Positions 1-9,210 are shown, counted from the stretch's first letter. The stretch: 56,640 nt of DNA from Microbacteriaceae bacterium (GCA_003852775.1 RDDZ01000012.1:1-56640), one strand, 5' to 3'. Made by a program: numbers and translations. Notes: generated by a model from the letters alone, not told the origin.

Positions 1-706
1 CCCGCGGCGCGTCGGCCGCGAGCCCGGGCAGCGCCGCGAGCGCCTCCCCCGCGACGACGTCCGCGGGGTGCTCGCGCGCGGTCCGCAGCGCGGCCCGCAG
101 GCGCGCCAGCCGGTCGGGCCGGTCGGGCGGGAGCGACGCCTCGAGCCACCGGCGGTCGTCGACGTCGCGCGGGTCGAGGGGTGCGAGGTCGACGCCGCGA
201 CGCCACCGGATGTCGGGAAGCGCGCTCGGAGCGATCCCCGCGTCGACCTCGGCCTCGAGCACCGGCTCCCCCTCCCCGAGCCCGACGACGCCGTCCGGGG
301 TGGCCAGGCGGGTCGTGTAGCGATCGGGCAGCAGGCACAGCCCCGCCGAGGCGCCGAGCTCGACGAGCGCGATGGGACCCGGGATGCGCGCGAGGGCAGC
401 GAGGAGCGGCACGCAGCGTCCGGGTTCGTTGGTCTGCACCCGCCGGCGCGGCAGCTCGCGCACGAGCTCGTCGCTCCGGGCGAGCACGGCGTCCGCCCAC
501 GCGGCGTAGGGGGCGTCGGGCGCGCCGAGGTACGCGGCGACGGCGAACAGCAGCGAGGGCTGACGCGCGGGCCGCGGGAGCGCGTCGAGGAGGGCGAGCA
601 TGCGGGGGTCGTCGGCGACGCCGAGGCACCACTCGACCTGGCGCGCGGAGGTCGCGGCGAGCTCGCGCGCGGCGCGGAGGTACCAGTCGCGCGTCGTCTC
701 CGTCAT
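1..706 (-). CDS. DUF2332 family protein, C-terminus cut by window edge
   Basis: Reading leftwards from the ATG at 704-706, the frame stays open to the window edge (235 codons visible). The protein begins MTETTRDWYLRAA and has a central glycine-rich LVELGASAGLCLL segment preceded by QTNEPGRC. That combination is the hallmark of DUF2332, a Rossmann/methyltransferase-like family common in actinobacteria with no established reaction. The start is supported by a -10-like GATGAT (713-718) exactly six bases upstream of the ATG, consistent with a leaderless mRNA. It is divergent from msrB. Family assignment comes from remembered motifs, and function is unknown. Confidence 0.75.
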   Translation of the reverse strand, partial: MTETTRDWYLRAARELAATSARQVEWCLGVADDPRMLALLDALPRPARQPSLLFAVAAYLGAPDAPYAAWADAVLARSDELVRELPRRRVQTNEPGRCVPLLAALARIPGPIALVELGASAGLCLLPDRYTTRLATPDGVVGLGEGEPVLEAEVDAGIAPSALPDIRWRRGVDLAPLDPRDVDDRRWLEASLPPDRPDRLARLRAALRTAREHPADVVAGEALAALPGLAADAPR

Positions 707-801
707 GGGGACATCATCCGGGAACTCCGAGACGTCATGCGACGTTGCACTGAGCGGGTGCCCGCACCGGGTACCTAGGATGTGCGAGGAAAGGGGACGC
801 G

Positions 802-1224
802 ATGGGCTACAACGTCAGCAAGTCCGAGGAGCAGTGGCGCGAGGAGCTCGGCGAGGAGCGCTACCGCGTCCTCCGTCAGGCGGGCACCGAGCGCGCGTGG
901 ACGGGCGAGCTGCTCGACGAGCACCGCGCCGGCCTCTACACGTGCGCCGCGTGCGGCGCGGAGCTGTTCAAGAGCGGCACCAAGTTCGACTCCGGCTGCG
1001 GCTGGCCGAGCTTCTACGACTCGGTGAACCCGGATGCCGTCGAGCTCCTCGAGGACCGCTCGCTCGGCATGGTGCGCACCGAGGTGCGCTGTGCGAACTG
1101 CGGCGGCCACCTGGGCCACGTGTTCGACGACGGCTTCGGCACGCCCACGGGGCTGCGCTACTGCATGAACTCGCTCTCGCTCGGCTTCCAGCCCGAGAAC
1201 GAGGACGCCACCGCGGAGCACTGA
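802..1224 (+). CDS. msrB: Peptide-methionine (R)-S-oxide reductase MsrB
   Basis: Reduces methionine-R-sulfoxide in oxidised proteins, using thioredoxin as electron donor in the cytosol. The 140-residue length is normal for a single-domain MsrB. Two CxxC zinc-ligand pairs are visible (CAAC about residue 48, CANC about 97). The family signatures are present: GCGWPSFY, GHLGHVF and the C-terminal RYCMNSLSL, whose Cys is the catalytic residue. An AAAGGGG ribosome-binding site precedes the ATG. The stop codon overlaps the start of the nitroreductase gene (TGATG), so the two are probably cotranscribed as a small redox unit. Confidence 0.95.
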   Translation: MGYNVSKSEEQWREELGEERYRVLRQAGTERAWTGELLDEHRAGLYTCAACGAELFKSGTKFDSGCGWPSFYDSVNPDAVELLEDRSLGMVRTEVRCANCGGHLGHVFDDGFGTPTGLRYCMNSLSLGFQPENEDATAEH

Positions 1225-1778
1225 TGGGCAGGAAGGGCTCCGCCGCCGACGCGATGCTGCGGCGGCGGTCCCACTCCTCGGTCGGCGAGGAGGCTCCGAG
1301 CGACAAGGAGCTGCTGAAGGCGATCGAGATCGCCGGCACGGTCGCCGACCACGCCGCGCTGCGCCCGTGGCGCATCATCGCGATCCGCGGCGAGGCGCGG
1401 GAGCGCGTGGGCCGGGCGATCGCCGAGGCGGCGGGCGCGACCGGCCCCGACGCCGAGAAGCTCTCCTGCAAGCCGCTGCGCGCTCCGCTCCTGCTCGCCG
1501 TCGTCGTATCGCCGACGCCGAGCGCGAAGGTCCCCGACTGGGAGCAGGAGGCCGTGGCATCCGGCGTGGCCCACGCGCTGAGCCTGCTGCTCGACGAGGC
1601 CGGCTGGGGCGTCATGTGGCGCACGGGCCTCTACACGCGCTCCGACGCCGTGCACCGCGCCCACGGGCTCGCGCCCGACGAGCGACTGCTCGGCTGGCTC
1701 TACGTGGGCTCGAAGCCGCCGCGGAAGAGCGGGAAGCGCAAGCCGGTGCCCGCGAGGAAGCACCTCACGACCCTCTAG
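1224..1778 (+). CDS. Nitroreductase family protein
   Basis: A 184-residue protein of the FMN-dependent nitroreductase fold, closest in layout to the short YdjA-like branch. The N-terminus has a basic stretch. Then come the substrate/FMN region TVADHAALRPWRIIAI and the C-terminal helix ALSLLLDEAGWGVMWRTG that typically packs on the flavin. The start overlaps the msrB stop by one base (TGATG), indicating translational coupling. The substrate cannot be inferred. The Lys/Arg-rich tail (about 20 residues) looks like an extension beyond the enzyme fold. Confidence 0.8.
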   Translation: MGRKGSAADAMLRRRSHSSVGEEAPSDKELLKAIEIAGTVADHAALRPWRIIAIRGEARERVGRAIAEAAGATGPDAEKLSCKPLRAPLLLAVVVSPTPSAKVPDWEQEAVASGVAHALSLLLDEAGWGVMWRTGLYTRSDAVHRAHGLAPDERLLGWLYVGSKPPRKSGKRKPVPARKHLTTL

Positions 1779-1810
1779 CCCGCGGCCGCTTCCGCACGTG
1801 GCGAGGCCGG

Positions 1811-2770
1811 CTACGCGGTGCGGTGGCCGGGCCGCCGGAACGAGGCGATCGCGACGGCGACGATCGCGAGCACGGCGCCGCCGAGCGTCGCGGCGTCGAC
1901 ATGCGCGGAGCCCACCGGGAACAGCACGTCGAGGAACACGGCGACGACGAGCTGGCCCGCGATGGTCGCGAGGGTGTAGAGCAGCACGCCCACGAGGGGC
2001 ACGATGACGGCGGCGCCCGCGATGAACACGATGCCGAGGAGGCCGCCCGTGTAGAGCCAGGGCCCTGCGGAGAAGGAGGCGGGCGGGCCGGAGATCGCGA
2101 GGTCGACGACGGCCGCGACCGCGAGCGCGAGCGTGCCCGCGACGAAGCTCACGAAGGTCGCGCTGAGCGCCGACCCGGCGGCGCCGCGCAGCTGCCCGTT
2201 GGCGGCCTGCTGCCACGTCGTGGCGATGCCCGCGACGAAGGGCAGCACGAGCAGCCACCACGGCGCATCTCCCGAGAGACGCCCGGAGACGCCCCACACG
2301 ACGGCGACGACCGCGAGCAGCGCGCCCACGAGGCGGGCCGAGGTGAGCGGCTTCGGCGCCATCGTGCCGAGACCGCGGCGGTCGAGGAGGAGCGAGCCGA
2401 CGGTCTGCCCGCCGACGATCGCGACGGTGAAGAGCGCGACGCCGACGACGGGGGTCGTGAGGCCCTGCGAGGTCACCATGAGCGCGCCCGCCGTGCCGCC
2501 GATGAGGAACCAGGGCGAGGTGCGCCCATCCCGCACGGCGTCGCGGATGAGGCCGAGGCCCCGGCGGCCGGGCCGCCACACGACGAGCGCGAGCGCGGCC
2601 GCGAGCGTGCCGACGCCGAATGAGATGAGGGCGGCGAGGATGCCGTCGTCGAGCTCGTGGGCGAGCTCGCCGTTGATGCGCGACTGCGCCGCCATGAAGC
2701 CGCCCATGACGACGCTCGACACGACGGCGAGGCTCGTCACGAACGGGCGCAGCGCGTGCTCGTGCGTCAT
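1811..2770 (-). CDS. YdcZ/DMT-type transporter, tandem DUF606 repeats
   Basis: A 319-residue inner-membrane protein with about ten predicted transmembrane helices. Two similar halves each begin with a helix followed by a Q-x-x-x-N-G-(E/Q)-L motif (SRINGEL near residue 30, QQAANGQL near 187). This is a fused duplication of the roughly 150-residue DUF606/YdcZ unit of the drug/metabolite transporter superfamily. The substrate is unknown. A clear GGAGGGG ribosome-binding site precedes the ATG. The gene begins only 14 bases after the 3' CCA of tRNA-Thr on the same strand, suggesting transcription through the tRNA. Confidence 0.85.
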   Translation of the reverse strand: MTHEHALRPFVTSLAVVSSVVMGGFMAAQSRINGELAHELDDGILAALISFGVGTLAAALALVVWRPGRRGLGLIRDAVRDGRTSPWFLIGGTAGALMVTSQGLTTPVVGVALFTVAIVGGQTVGSLLLDRRGLGTMAPKPLTSARLVGALLAVVAVVWGVSGRLSGDAPWWLLVLPFVAGIATTWQQAANGQLRGAAGSALSATFVSFVAGTLALAVAAVVDLAISGPPASFSAGPWLYTGGLLGIVFIAGAAVIVPLVGVLLYTLATIAGQLVVAVFLDVLFPVGSAHVDAATLGGAVLAIVAVAIASFRRPGHRTA

Positions 2771-2784
2771 GCCCCTCCGTCCCG

Positions 2785-2861
2785 TGGAGCCTCCTGTCGG
2801 ATTCGAACCGACGACCCTCGCTTTACAAGAGCGACGCTCTGGCCAACTGAGCTAAGGAGGC
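2785..2861 (-). tRNA. tRNA-Thr (anticodon TGT)
   Basis: A complete cloverleaf reads on the minus strand. The acceptor GCCTCCT pairs with AGGAGGC. The D-arm is GCTC/GAGC, the anticodon stem TCGCT/AGCGA encloses loop CTTGTAA (anticodon TGT), and the T-arm GTCGG/CCGAC carries TTCGAAT. The discriminator is T and a CCA end is encoded (2785-2787). Fourteen bases downstream the YdcZ transporter gene starts. Confidence 0.97.
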
Positions 2862-2875
2862 GACAGGCATCCAGC

Positions 2876-3796
2876 CTACGGGGCCGGGGTGCCGCTCGGA
2901 GACGGGCTCGGCGTGGGGGTGGCGGCGAAGTTGTCGCCCGCGGCCCCCGTCACGGCCTGCGCGAGCTCCTTCGCGTCGAAGTCCTTCGTGTACTGGAACC
3001 GCTTGCCGTCGACGATGATCGTCGGCGCCGTCGTGATCGCCGGGATGTCGGCGTCCGGGATGGGGCCGTTGAGCGCGCGCACGGTGGCGGCCTGCACCCA
3101 CGCCGCGAAGCGCTTCTTCTCGATGCAGGTCTTGATCTTGGCGCGGTCCGAGACCCCCGCCTTCACGGCGCGCTCGTACAGCTCCTCGTCGGTGAGCCCC
3201 TCGGAGCCCTCCTCCGGCTGGTTCGTGAAGAGCGCGCTGTGGAAGTCGAAGAACGCGTCGGGCGAGAACTCGGCCACGCACGCGGCCGCGTTCGCCGCCC
3301 GCAGCGAGTACTGCGTACCCGCCGACTTCGTCGTGAGGAGCGCGATCGGGTGGATCTCGAGCGTCGCCGCGCCCGACGAGACCCAGGTGCGCAGCTGCTC
3401 GGCGTTGTTCGTCTCGAACGTGCCGCAGTTGCCGCACAGGTAGTCGACGTAGATCCGGATGTCGATGACGCCCGGCTCGCTCTTCTCGCTCGGCACGGGG
3501 GTCGCGCTCGGCGAGAGGCCCGGCGTGCGCACCGCCTTGAGCTCGGCGCCGATCTTGATGCCGTCGCTCGCCATGTTGAGCGGCCCGCGCGCGTGCGCCT
3601 GGTTCATGGAGATGAGGGTGACCGCCACGACGGCGATGACGACGAGCGCGCCGCCCAGGATGCTGAGCTGGAGCACGAGCCGACGACGACGCTCCTGCTT
3701 GCGGTGCAGGGTGCGCAGTTCGCGCGCGCGTTCCTTCGCTGCGGCCCGGGCATCGTTGCCTCCGGGCTCCGGGCGATCTGACTCGCCGTACGTCAT
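2876..3796 (-). CDS. Membrane-anchored DsbA-like thioredoxin-fold protein
   Basis: A 306-residue type II membrane protein. A short charged cytoplasmic N-terminus precedes one transmembrane helix (about 41-64). The extracytoplasmic thioredoxin-fold domain has the redox motif CGNC at about 121-124 and a cis-Pro candidate in TTAPTIIVDG near the C-terminus. A Pro/Ser/Thr-rich tail ends the protein. This is the actinobacterial DsbA/MPT53-like family, which catalyses disulfide formation or exchange outside the membrane. The ATG at 3796 follows an ACGAGG-type ribosome site. The frame stays open upstream, but that extension is not protein-like. Confidence 0.88.
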   Translation of the reverse strand: MTYGESDRPEPGGNDARAAAKERARELRTLHRKQERRRRLVLQLSILGGALVVIAVVAVTLISMNQAHARGPLNMASDGIKIGAELKAVRTPGLSPSATPVPSEKSEPGVIDIRIYVDYLCGNCGTFETNNAEQLRTWVSSGAATLEIHPIALLTTKSAGTQYSLRAANAAACVAEFSPDAFFDFHSALFTNQPEEGSEGLTDEELYERAVKAGVSDRAKIKTCIEKKRFAAWVQAATVRALNGPIPDADIPAITTAPTIIVDGKRFQYTKDFDAKELAQAVTGAAGDNFAATPTPSPSPSGTPAP

Positions 3797-4041
3797 CGAT
3801 CCTCGTTCTCGGGTGTGGGGAGCGCGATCGGCAGGATACGACGCGCAAGTGCCGGGACGCCACTCACGTCCGCGGCACGATGCTAGGGAGCCAATCTGGG
3901 AACCGTCCGGACGCTCCCTGAGCACGACGCACCTCGCGCGCTATGCCATACTGAGCGGAATCATCGGCACCGACGCCGGTGGTCTTCCATTCACTACGGA
4001 TCGTCCGGCACGTACCTGCCGGTGAAGGAGAACGAACGATC

Positions 4042-5142
4042 ATGGCATCCGTCACTTTCGACAAGGCCACGCGCATCTACCCCGGCGCGACCCGCCCCGC
4101 GGTCGACGCCATCGACCTGCAGGTCGAGGACGGCGAGTTCCTCGTCCTCGTCGGCCCCTCGGGCTGCGGCAAGTCGACGACCCTCCGCATGCTCGCGGGT
4201 CTCGAGGAGGTCAACGACGGCCGCATCCTCATCGGCGACCGCGACGTCACCGACGTCCCGCCGAAGGACCGCGACATCGCCATGGTCTTCCAGAACTACG
4301 CGCTCTACCCGCACATGACCGTCGCCGAGAACATGGGCTTCGCGCTCAAGATCGCGGGCGTCGGCAAGGAGGAGCGCGCGGCCCGCGTGCTCGAGGCCGC
4401 CAAGCTGCTCGACCTCGAGCCCTACCTCGGCCGCAAGCCGAAGGCCCTCTCGGGTGGTCAGCGTCAGCGCGTCGCCATGGGCCGCGCGATCGTGCGTCAG
4501 CCGCAGGTGTTCCTCATGGACGAGCCGCTGTCGAACCTCGACGCGAAGCTCCGCGTGCAGACCCGCACCCAGATCGCGTCGCTGCAGCGCCGCCTCGGCG
4601 TCACCACCGTCTACGTGACGCACGACCAGACCGAGGCCCTCACCATGGGCGACCGCATCGCGGTGCTCAAGGACGGCATCCTGCAGCAGGTCGGCTCGCC
4701 GCGCGACCTCTATGAGACCCCGAACAACGTCTTCGTGGCCGGCTTCATCGGTTCGCCCGCGATGAACCTGTTCCAGGCCGACGTCGCCGACGGCGGCGTG
4801 CGCTTCGGCACCTCGGTCACCCCGATCGAGCGCGACGTGCTCGCCTCGGCCAAGGGCGGCAAGGTCATCGTCGGCGTCCGCCCCGAGGACGTCGCCATCG
4901 CGTCGAGCGGCGAGGGCCTCACGGTCGAGGTCGACGTCGTCGAGGAGCTCGGCGCCGACGGCTACCTGTACGGCCACACCGAGCTGGACGGCCACCGCGT
5001 CGACATCATCGCGCGCGTCGACGGCCGCAACCACCCGGACGCCGGCGACAAGGTCGTCGTGACCCCGATCCCGAAGCACGTCCACGTGTTCGACGTCGAG
5101 TCGGGCGACCGCCTCAACGCCGCGGTCAGCGCCACCGCGTAA
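4042..5142 (+). CDS. ugpC: Sugar ABC transporter ATP-binding protein (UgpC/MsmX/MsiK type)
   Basis: A 366-residue cytoplasmic ATPase. It has Walker [10 protein letters not shown] (38-46), a Q-loop in MVFQNYALYPH, the LSGGQRQRVAMGRA signature, Walker B VFLMDEPLSNLD and a switch His in YVTHDQTEA. A C-terminal MOP/TOBE-like regulatory region contains VGVRPEDV. This family energises multiple carbohydrate importers and is often encoded alone, as here with no permease or binding-protein genes nearby. A GAAGGAG site lies 12 bases upstream of the ATG. The leader contains a small CCGGCA/TGCCGG hairpin (4005-4022). A strong terminator follows. Confidence 0.93.
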   Translation: MASVTFDKATRIYPGATRPAVDAIDLQVEDGEFLVLVGPSGCGKSTTLRMLAGLEEVNDGRILIGDRDVTDVPPKDRDIAMVFQNYALYPHMTVAENMGFALKIAGVGKEERAARVLEAAKLLDLEPYLGRKPKALSGGQRQRVAMGRAIVRQPQVFLMDEPLSNLDAKLRVQTRTQIASLQRRLGVTTVYVTHDQTEALTMGDRIAVLKDGILQQVGSPRDLYETPNNVFVAGFIGSPAMNLFQADVADGGVRFGTSVTPIERDVLASAKGGKVIVGVRPEDVAIASSGEGLTVEVDVVEELGADGYLYGHTELDGHRVDIIARVDGRNHPDAGDKVVVTPIPKHVHVFDVESGDRLNAAVSATA

Positions 5143-5156
5143 GCGATCCGATCACC

Positions 5157-5189
5157 GGAGGCCGCATCCCCGCCGGGGGTGCGGCCTCC
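5157..5189 (+). terminator. Strong hairpin terminator after ugpC
   Basis: A 15-bp stem with one G-U pair, beginning GGAGGCCGCATCCCC, closes a GCC loop fourteen bases after the ugpC stop. There is only a weak downstream T-run, as is usual in high-GC actinobacteria. Confidence 0.8.
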
Positions 5190-5228
5190 GCCGTTCTCGC
5201 CCCGACCCGCACGGAATAGGCTCGTCAC

Positions 5229-6512
5229 GTGAGCTCGCTGTCGATCACCTCCGCCATGCCGGACCCGGCGCTGCTCGACCTGCCGTGGAACCTGCCGCTC
5301 GAGCTGTGGCCCGACGAGACCATCGCGGCCCTGCCGAAGGGCATCTCGCGGCACCTCGTGCGCTTCGTGCACCTCGAGGGCCACGTCGTGGCCATCAAGG
5401 AGACGACGGTCGAGCTCGCCCGCCGCGAGTACGACATGCTCCGCACCCTGCAGCGCCTCGACGTGCCGTGCGTCGAGCCCGTCGCGGTCGTCACGGGCCG
5501 CGTGGGCGACGACGGCGAGGAGCTCTCCCCCGCCCTCGTCACGCGGCACCTCAAGTTCTCGCTCCCCTACCGCGCGCTCTACTCGCAGGCGCTGCGGCCC
5601 GACACCGCGACGCGCCTCGTCGACGCCCTCGCGCTGCTGCTCGCGCGCCTGCACCTCATCGGCTTCTACTGGGGCGACGTGTCGCTCTCGAACACCCTAT
5701 TCCGTCGCGACGCGGGGGCCTTCGCCGCCTACCTCGTGGATGCCGAGACCGGCAAGCTCTACGAGGGCGGGCTCTCGAACGGGCAGCGCGAGAACGACCT
5801 CGAGGTCGCGCGCGTCAACATCGCGGGCGAGCTGCTCGACCTCCAGTCGGGCGGCCGCCTCGACGACGGCGTCGACCCGGTCGCCATCGCCGACGGCATC
5901 GTCGCCGCCTACCGCTCCCTGTGGCGCGAGCTCACGGCATCCGAGACCTTCCCCGAGTCCGAGCGCTGGCGCATCCGCGAGCGCGTCGAGCGCCTCAACG
6001 ACCTCGGCTTCGATATCGAGGAGCTGTCGATCCGCAAGGACGGCGACGGCACGAGCGTGCGCATCCAGCCGAAGGTCGTGGACGCCGGCCACCACTCGCG
6101 CCGCCTCCTGCGCCTCACGGGCCTCGACGCGGGCGAGAACCAGGCGCGCCGCCTGCTCAACGACCTCGACTCCTACCGGGCCACGCGCGGCAAGTCGGGC
6201 GAGGACGAGGAGATGGTCGCCCACGAGTGGCTCGTGACGGTGTTCGAGCCCGTCGTGCGCTCGATCCCGAAGGACCTGCGCGGCAAGCTCGAGCCCGCAG
6301 AGATGTTCCACCAGCTGCTCGACCACCGCTGGTACCTGTCGCAGGAGGAGCAGCGCAACGTGCCGCTCGCCGAGGCGCTCACCTCCTACATCGAGAACGT
6401 GCTCCGCCACCGCCGGGACGAGGTGACGGTCGTCGGCCCGCCGACCGCCGCGATCACCCTGCCCATCGCGGTCGTCGACGACGGCGAAGAGGATTGGCGC
6501 GCGAAGGTCTGA
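5229..6512 (+). CDS. DUF4032 kinase-like protein
   Basis: A 427-residue cytosolic protein. The N-terminal half resembles the lipopolysaccharide-kinase/protein-kinase-like fold: VVAIKET (possible ATP-site Lys), then GFYWGDVSLSNTLF in the place of a catalytic loop, then VDAETG in the place of the metal-binding DFG. The C-terminal DUF4032 region is acidic and helical. The reaction is not established. The GTG start has a perfect -10-like TAGGCT (5217-5222) exactly six bases upstream, pointing to a leaderless mRNA. The MMPL transporter gene follows closely on the same strand. Confidence 0.8.
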   Translation: MSSLSITSAMPDPALLDLPWNLPLELWPDETIAALPKGISRHLVRFVHLEGHVVAIKETTVELARREYDMLRTLQRLDVPCVEPVAVVTGRVGDDGEELSPALVTRHLKFSLPYRALYSQALRPDTATRLVDALALLLARLHLIGFYWGDVSLSNTLFRRDAGAFAAYLVDAETGKLYEGGLSNGQRENDLEVARVNIAGELLDLQSGGRLDDGVDPVAIADGIVAAYRSLWRELTASETFPESERWRIRERVERLNDLGFDIEELSIRKDGDGTSVRIQPKVVDAGHHSRRLLRLTGLDAGENQARRLLNDLDSYRATRGKSGEDEEMVAHEWLVTVFEPVVRSIPKDLRGKLEPAEMFHQLLDHRWYLSQEEQRNVPLAEALTSYIENVLRHRRDEVTVVGPPTAAITLPIAVVDDGEEDWRAKV

Positions 6513-6538
6513 GCGGACGGCCGGGGGTCCCGGGCCGC

Positions 6539-8701
6539 TTGGCCCGAGCGTCCACACGTCATCCGCTCGTCACGCTCGCCGCGTGGGCCGTGGGCCTCGC
6601 CGCGGTCGCAGCCGCGACCTTCGGCGGTGTGCTCGGCGAGGGGCTGTTCGACCGGCTCGGCTCGTCGTGGGCGTGGGGTGACGTCGAGTCGGCGGAGGCC
6701 GACGAGCTGCAGTCGGGCGGCGACGACGCGTCGTCGACCCTCCTCGTACACGGCGTCGACCTCGACGACCCGGCGCTCGCGCGCATCACGGCCGAGCTCG
6801 CCGCCGACCTCGCGGGCCCCGACGTCACGGTCGTCGACCCGCTCGCGATCCCGCGGATGCCGGACGGCTCGGTTCCGCCCGCCGCCGAGCGGCTGTTCTC
6901 GGCCGACGGCGAGGGCTTCCTGCTGACGGCGACCGTCCGCGCGCGCGACGGCGCGGTCGACGGCGCACTCGTCGACCGCGTGGACGCACGGCTCGCGGAG
7001 GCCGCATCCGAGCTCCGCGCACTCGACCCCGACGCCACGGCCGAGGCGGGCAGCACGGCCCTGCTCGTCGACTCGATCATGGAGCTGTCGCAGTCGGACC
7101 TCGCGCGCGGCGAGGCGATCGCCCTGCCGATCGCCCTGCTCGTGATGCTCGTCGTGTTCGGCGGCTTCCTCGCGGCGGGCACCCCGCTCGTCGGCGCGCT
7201 CGTGTCGATCGTCGGCGGGCTCGGGGCCCTGTTCGGTTTCACCTACCTGCTCGAGATCAACACGACCGTCATGAACGTCGTGACGGCCGTGGGCCTCGGC
7301 CTCTCGATCGACTACGGCCTGCTCATCGTGAGCCGCTTCCGCGAGGAGTCGCGGCACGCCGACGGCCGCAGCCGCCTCGACGTCATCGCCCGCACGGCCG
7401 ATACCGCGGGTCGCACGGTGCTGTACTCCGGCATCGTGTTCGGCATAGCCGCGCTCGGGATGCTGTGCTTCGACGCCGCGATTGTGCGCGCGATCGGCCT
7501 CGGGGCGCTCTCCGTGACGACGATCTCGATCCTGTCGGCGCTCACCCTGCTGCCCGCGCTGCTCGCCCTGCTGGGCTCCGCGCTCCTCAAGCCGGGCCTG
7601 CTCACGCGCCTCCCGGGGGCGGGTCCCGTGCTCCGCCGCTTCGGCGACATCGCACCCGACGAGGGGCTCTTCTCCCGCCTCACGCGGCGCGTGCAGCGGC
7701 ATCCGGCGCTCATCACGCTCGCGTGCGCGGCCGTGCTCGTGCTGCTCGGAAGCCCCGTGCTGCACCTCCGGATCGCTAACACGAGCGTCGACACCCTGCC
7801 CGAGTCGTCGACGCAGTACGAGTTCATGACGACCCTGCAGGAGCACTTCCCGCAGGCGGCGGATCCGCGCGTCGTGCTCGTCACCGAGAGCGAGGCCGTG
7901 CTCGCCGGGTGGGCGGATGCCGCATCCGGTCTCGAGCACGTGGTCGAGGTGGGCGAGCTCGAGCAGGTGAACGAGGTATGGCGCGCGAACGTCCAGGTCG
8001 AGCCGAGGACGGGCGGCGAGGTCGTGCGCGAGGTGCGGGAGGTGCGCCCGGACGCGGCCGGCTGGGTGACGGGCGCCGACGCCCGCACGGTCGACTTCAG
8101 CGACACCCTCGCCGACGGCGTGCCGTGGGCGGTGCTCGTGATCGCGCTCGGCACGATCGTGCTGCTGTTCCTCATGACGGGATCGCTCGTCGTGCCGATC
8201 AAGGCGCTCGTCGCGAGCGTGCTGTCGCTCGGGGCTTCGCTCGGCGTGCTCGTGTGGGGCTTCCAGGAGGGCAACTTCGCCGGGTTCATGCGGTTCGACC
8301 CAGACGACGTGCTCGGCGTCGACGTGCTCGTGCTGCTGCTGACGCTCGTGTTCGGCTTCGGCCTCGCGATGGACTACGAGATGTTCATCCTGTCGCGCAT
8401 CACCGAGCAGGTGGAGCGCGGGGTCGACGACGCCGAGGCGATCGCGCGCGGCATCCAGCGCTCGGGCCGCATCATCACCTCCGCAGCCCTCATCATCATC
8501 GTCGTGTTCGCGGGCTTCGCGACGGGCGACCTCATGGTCATCAAGCAGCTCGGCACGGCGCTCGCGGTCGCGGTGCTGCTGGACGCGACGCTCGTGCGGT
8601 GCCTGCTCGTGCCGGCCTTCATGACGTGGCAGCGGCGGATCATGTGGTGGGCCCCGGCTCCGCTCAAGCGTCTGCACGCGCGGTTCGCGTTGCGCGACTG
8701 A
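6539..8701 (+). CDS. MMPL family RND transporter
   Basis: About 720 residues of RND architecture. One N-terminal helix is followed by an extracytoplasmic domain and five helices with the family motif GLGLSIDYGLLIVSRFREE. A second external domain is then followed by five helices with FGFGLAMDYEMFILSRITE. The paired D-Y residues in these motifs are the proton-relay positions of MMPL proteins. The substrate is unknown, with lipids or hydrophobic compounds typical. The TTG at 6539 is chosen because it immediately precedes the conserved N-terminal helix and clears the DUF4032 stop. An in-frame TTG at 6494 would overlap that gene. Confidence 0.88.
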   Translation: MARASTRHPLVTLAAWAVGLAAVAAATFGGVLGEGLFDRLGSSWAWGDVESAEADELQSGGDDASSTLLVHGVDLDDPALARITAELAADLAGPDVTVVDPLAIPRMPDGSVPPAAERLFSADGEGFLLTATVRARDGAVDGALVDRVDARLAEAASELRALDPDATAEAGSTALLVDSIMELSQSDLARGEAIALPIALLVMLVVFGGFLAAGTPLVGALVSIVGGLGALFGFTYLLEINTTVMNVVTAVGLGLSIDYGLLIVSRFREESRHADGRSRLDVIARTADTAGRTVLYSGIVFGIAALGMLCFDAAIVRAIGLGALSVTTISILSALTLLPALLALLGSALLKPGLLTRLPGAGPVLRRFGDIAPDEGLFSRLTRRVQRHPALITLACAAVLVLLGSPVLHLRIANTSVDTLPESSTQYEFMTTLQEHFPQAADPRVVLVTESEAVLAGWADAASGLEHVVEVGELEQVNEVWRANVQVEPRTGGEVVREVREVRPDAAGWVTGADARTVDFSDTLADGVPWAVLVIALGTIVLLFLMTGSLVVPIKALVASVLSLGASLGVLVWGFQEGNFAGFMRFDPDDVLGVDVLVLLLTLVFGFGLAMDYEMFILSRITEQVERGVDDAEAIARGIQRSGRIITSAALIIIVVFAGFATGDLMVIKQLGTALAVAVLLDATLVRCLLVPAFMTWQRRIMWWAPAPLKRLHARFALRD

Positions 8702-8736
8702 GGACGGCGGGCCGGCGCCGCCGATAGTCTGCCGCC

Positions 8737-9210
8737 ATGGCCCAGCTCCCCGAGTACACCGTCGACGACCTCGAGCGCGAGGACGCGTTCGACGTCGACT
8801 CCTTCGACAACGACGATGCCGTCGACCTGGGCCTCGCGGCTCTCGAGGTGATCGACGAGCGCGGGCTGAACCTCGCCGTGCGCATCGTGCTGCGCGGCGA
8901 CGTCGTGTTCCAGGCGAAGCTCGGTGCGACCGGACCCCAGAACGACCCGTGGCTCGCCGGCAAGGCCGCGGTCGCCGAGCGCTTCGGCGAGCCCTCGCTG
9001 CTCGTGCGGCGCCGCCACGAGGAGGCGGGCACGCCGTTCGAAGAGCGCACGGATGTCGACCACGACCTCCTGCGCGCCCACGGCGGTTCGATCCCCATCC
9101 GTGTGAACGGCGAGGTCGTCGGCACGATCACGACCTCCGGCGAGCCCGACGTCGTCGACCACGCGACGACCGCGGAGGCGGTGCGCCGCTACCTCGCGGC
9201 GCGCGGCTGA
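8737..9210 (+). CDS. UPF0303 (HbpS/GlcG-like) family protein
   Basis: A 157-residue cytosolic protein. The pattern LGLAALEVIDERGLNLAVRI, followed by VVFQAKLGATGPQNDPWLAGKAAVAERF, identifies the UPF0303/heme-degrading-domain-like family (DUF336 fold). Members bind small ligands, but a defined reaction is lacking. The ATG has TAGTCT (8725-8730) exactly six bases upstream and no ribosome site, so it is probably translated from a leaderless message. It ends convergent with rlmB. Confidence 0.75.
   Translation: MAQLPEYTVDDLEREDAFDVDSFDNDDAVDLGLAALEVIDERGLNLAVRIVLRGDVVFQAKLGATGPQNDPWLAGKAAVAERFGEPSLLVRRRHEEAGTPFEERTDVDHDLLRAHGGSIPIRVNGEVVGTITTSGEPDVVDHATTAEAVRRYLAARG

Noticed and set aside
4005-4022. 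Possible riboswitch in the ugpC leader
   Set aside because: Only a short CCGGCA/TGCCGG hairpin is visible, with no conserved aptamer sequence.
5285-6538. Open frame extending the MMPL gene 1.25 kb upstream through the DUF4032 gene
   Set aside because: The extension is Arg/Pro/Ala-rich out-of-frame sequence of a clear gene. The MMPL membrane domain begins only after 6539.
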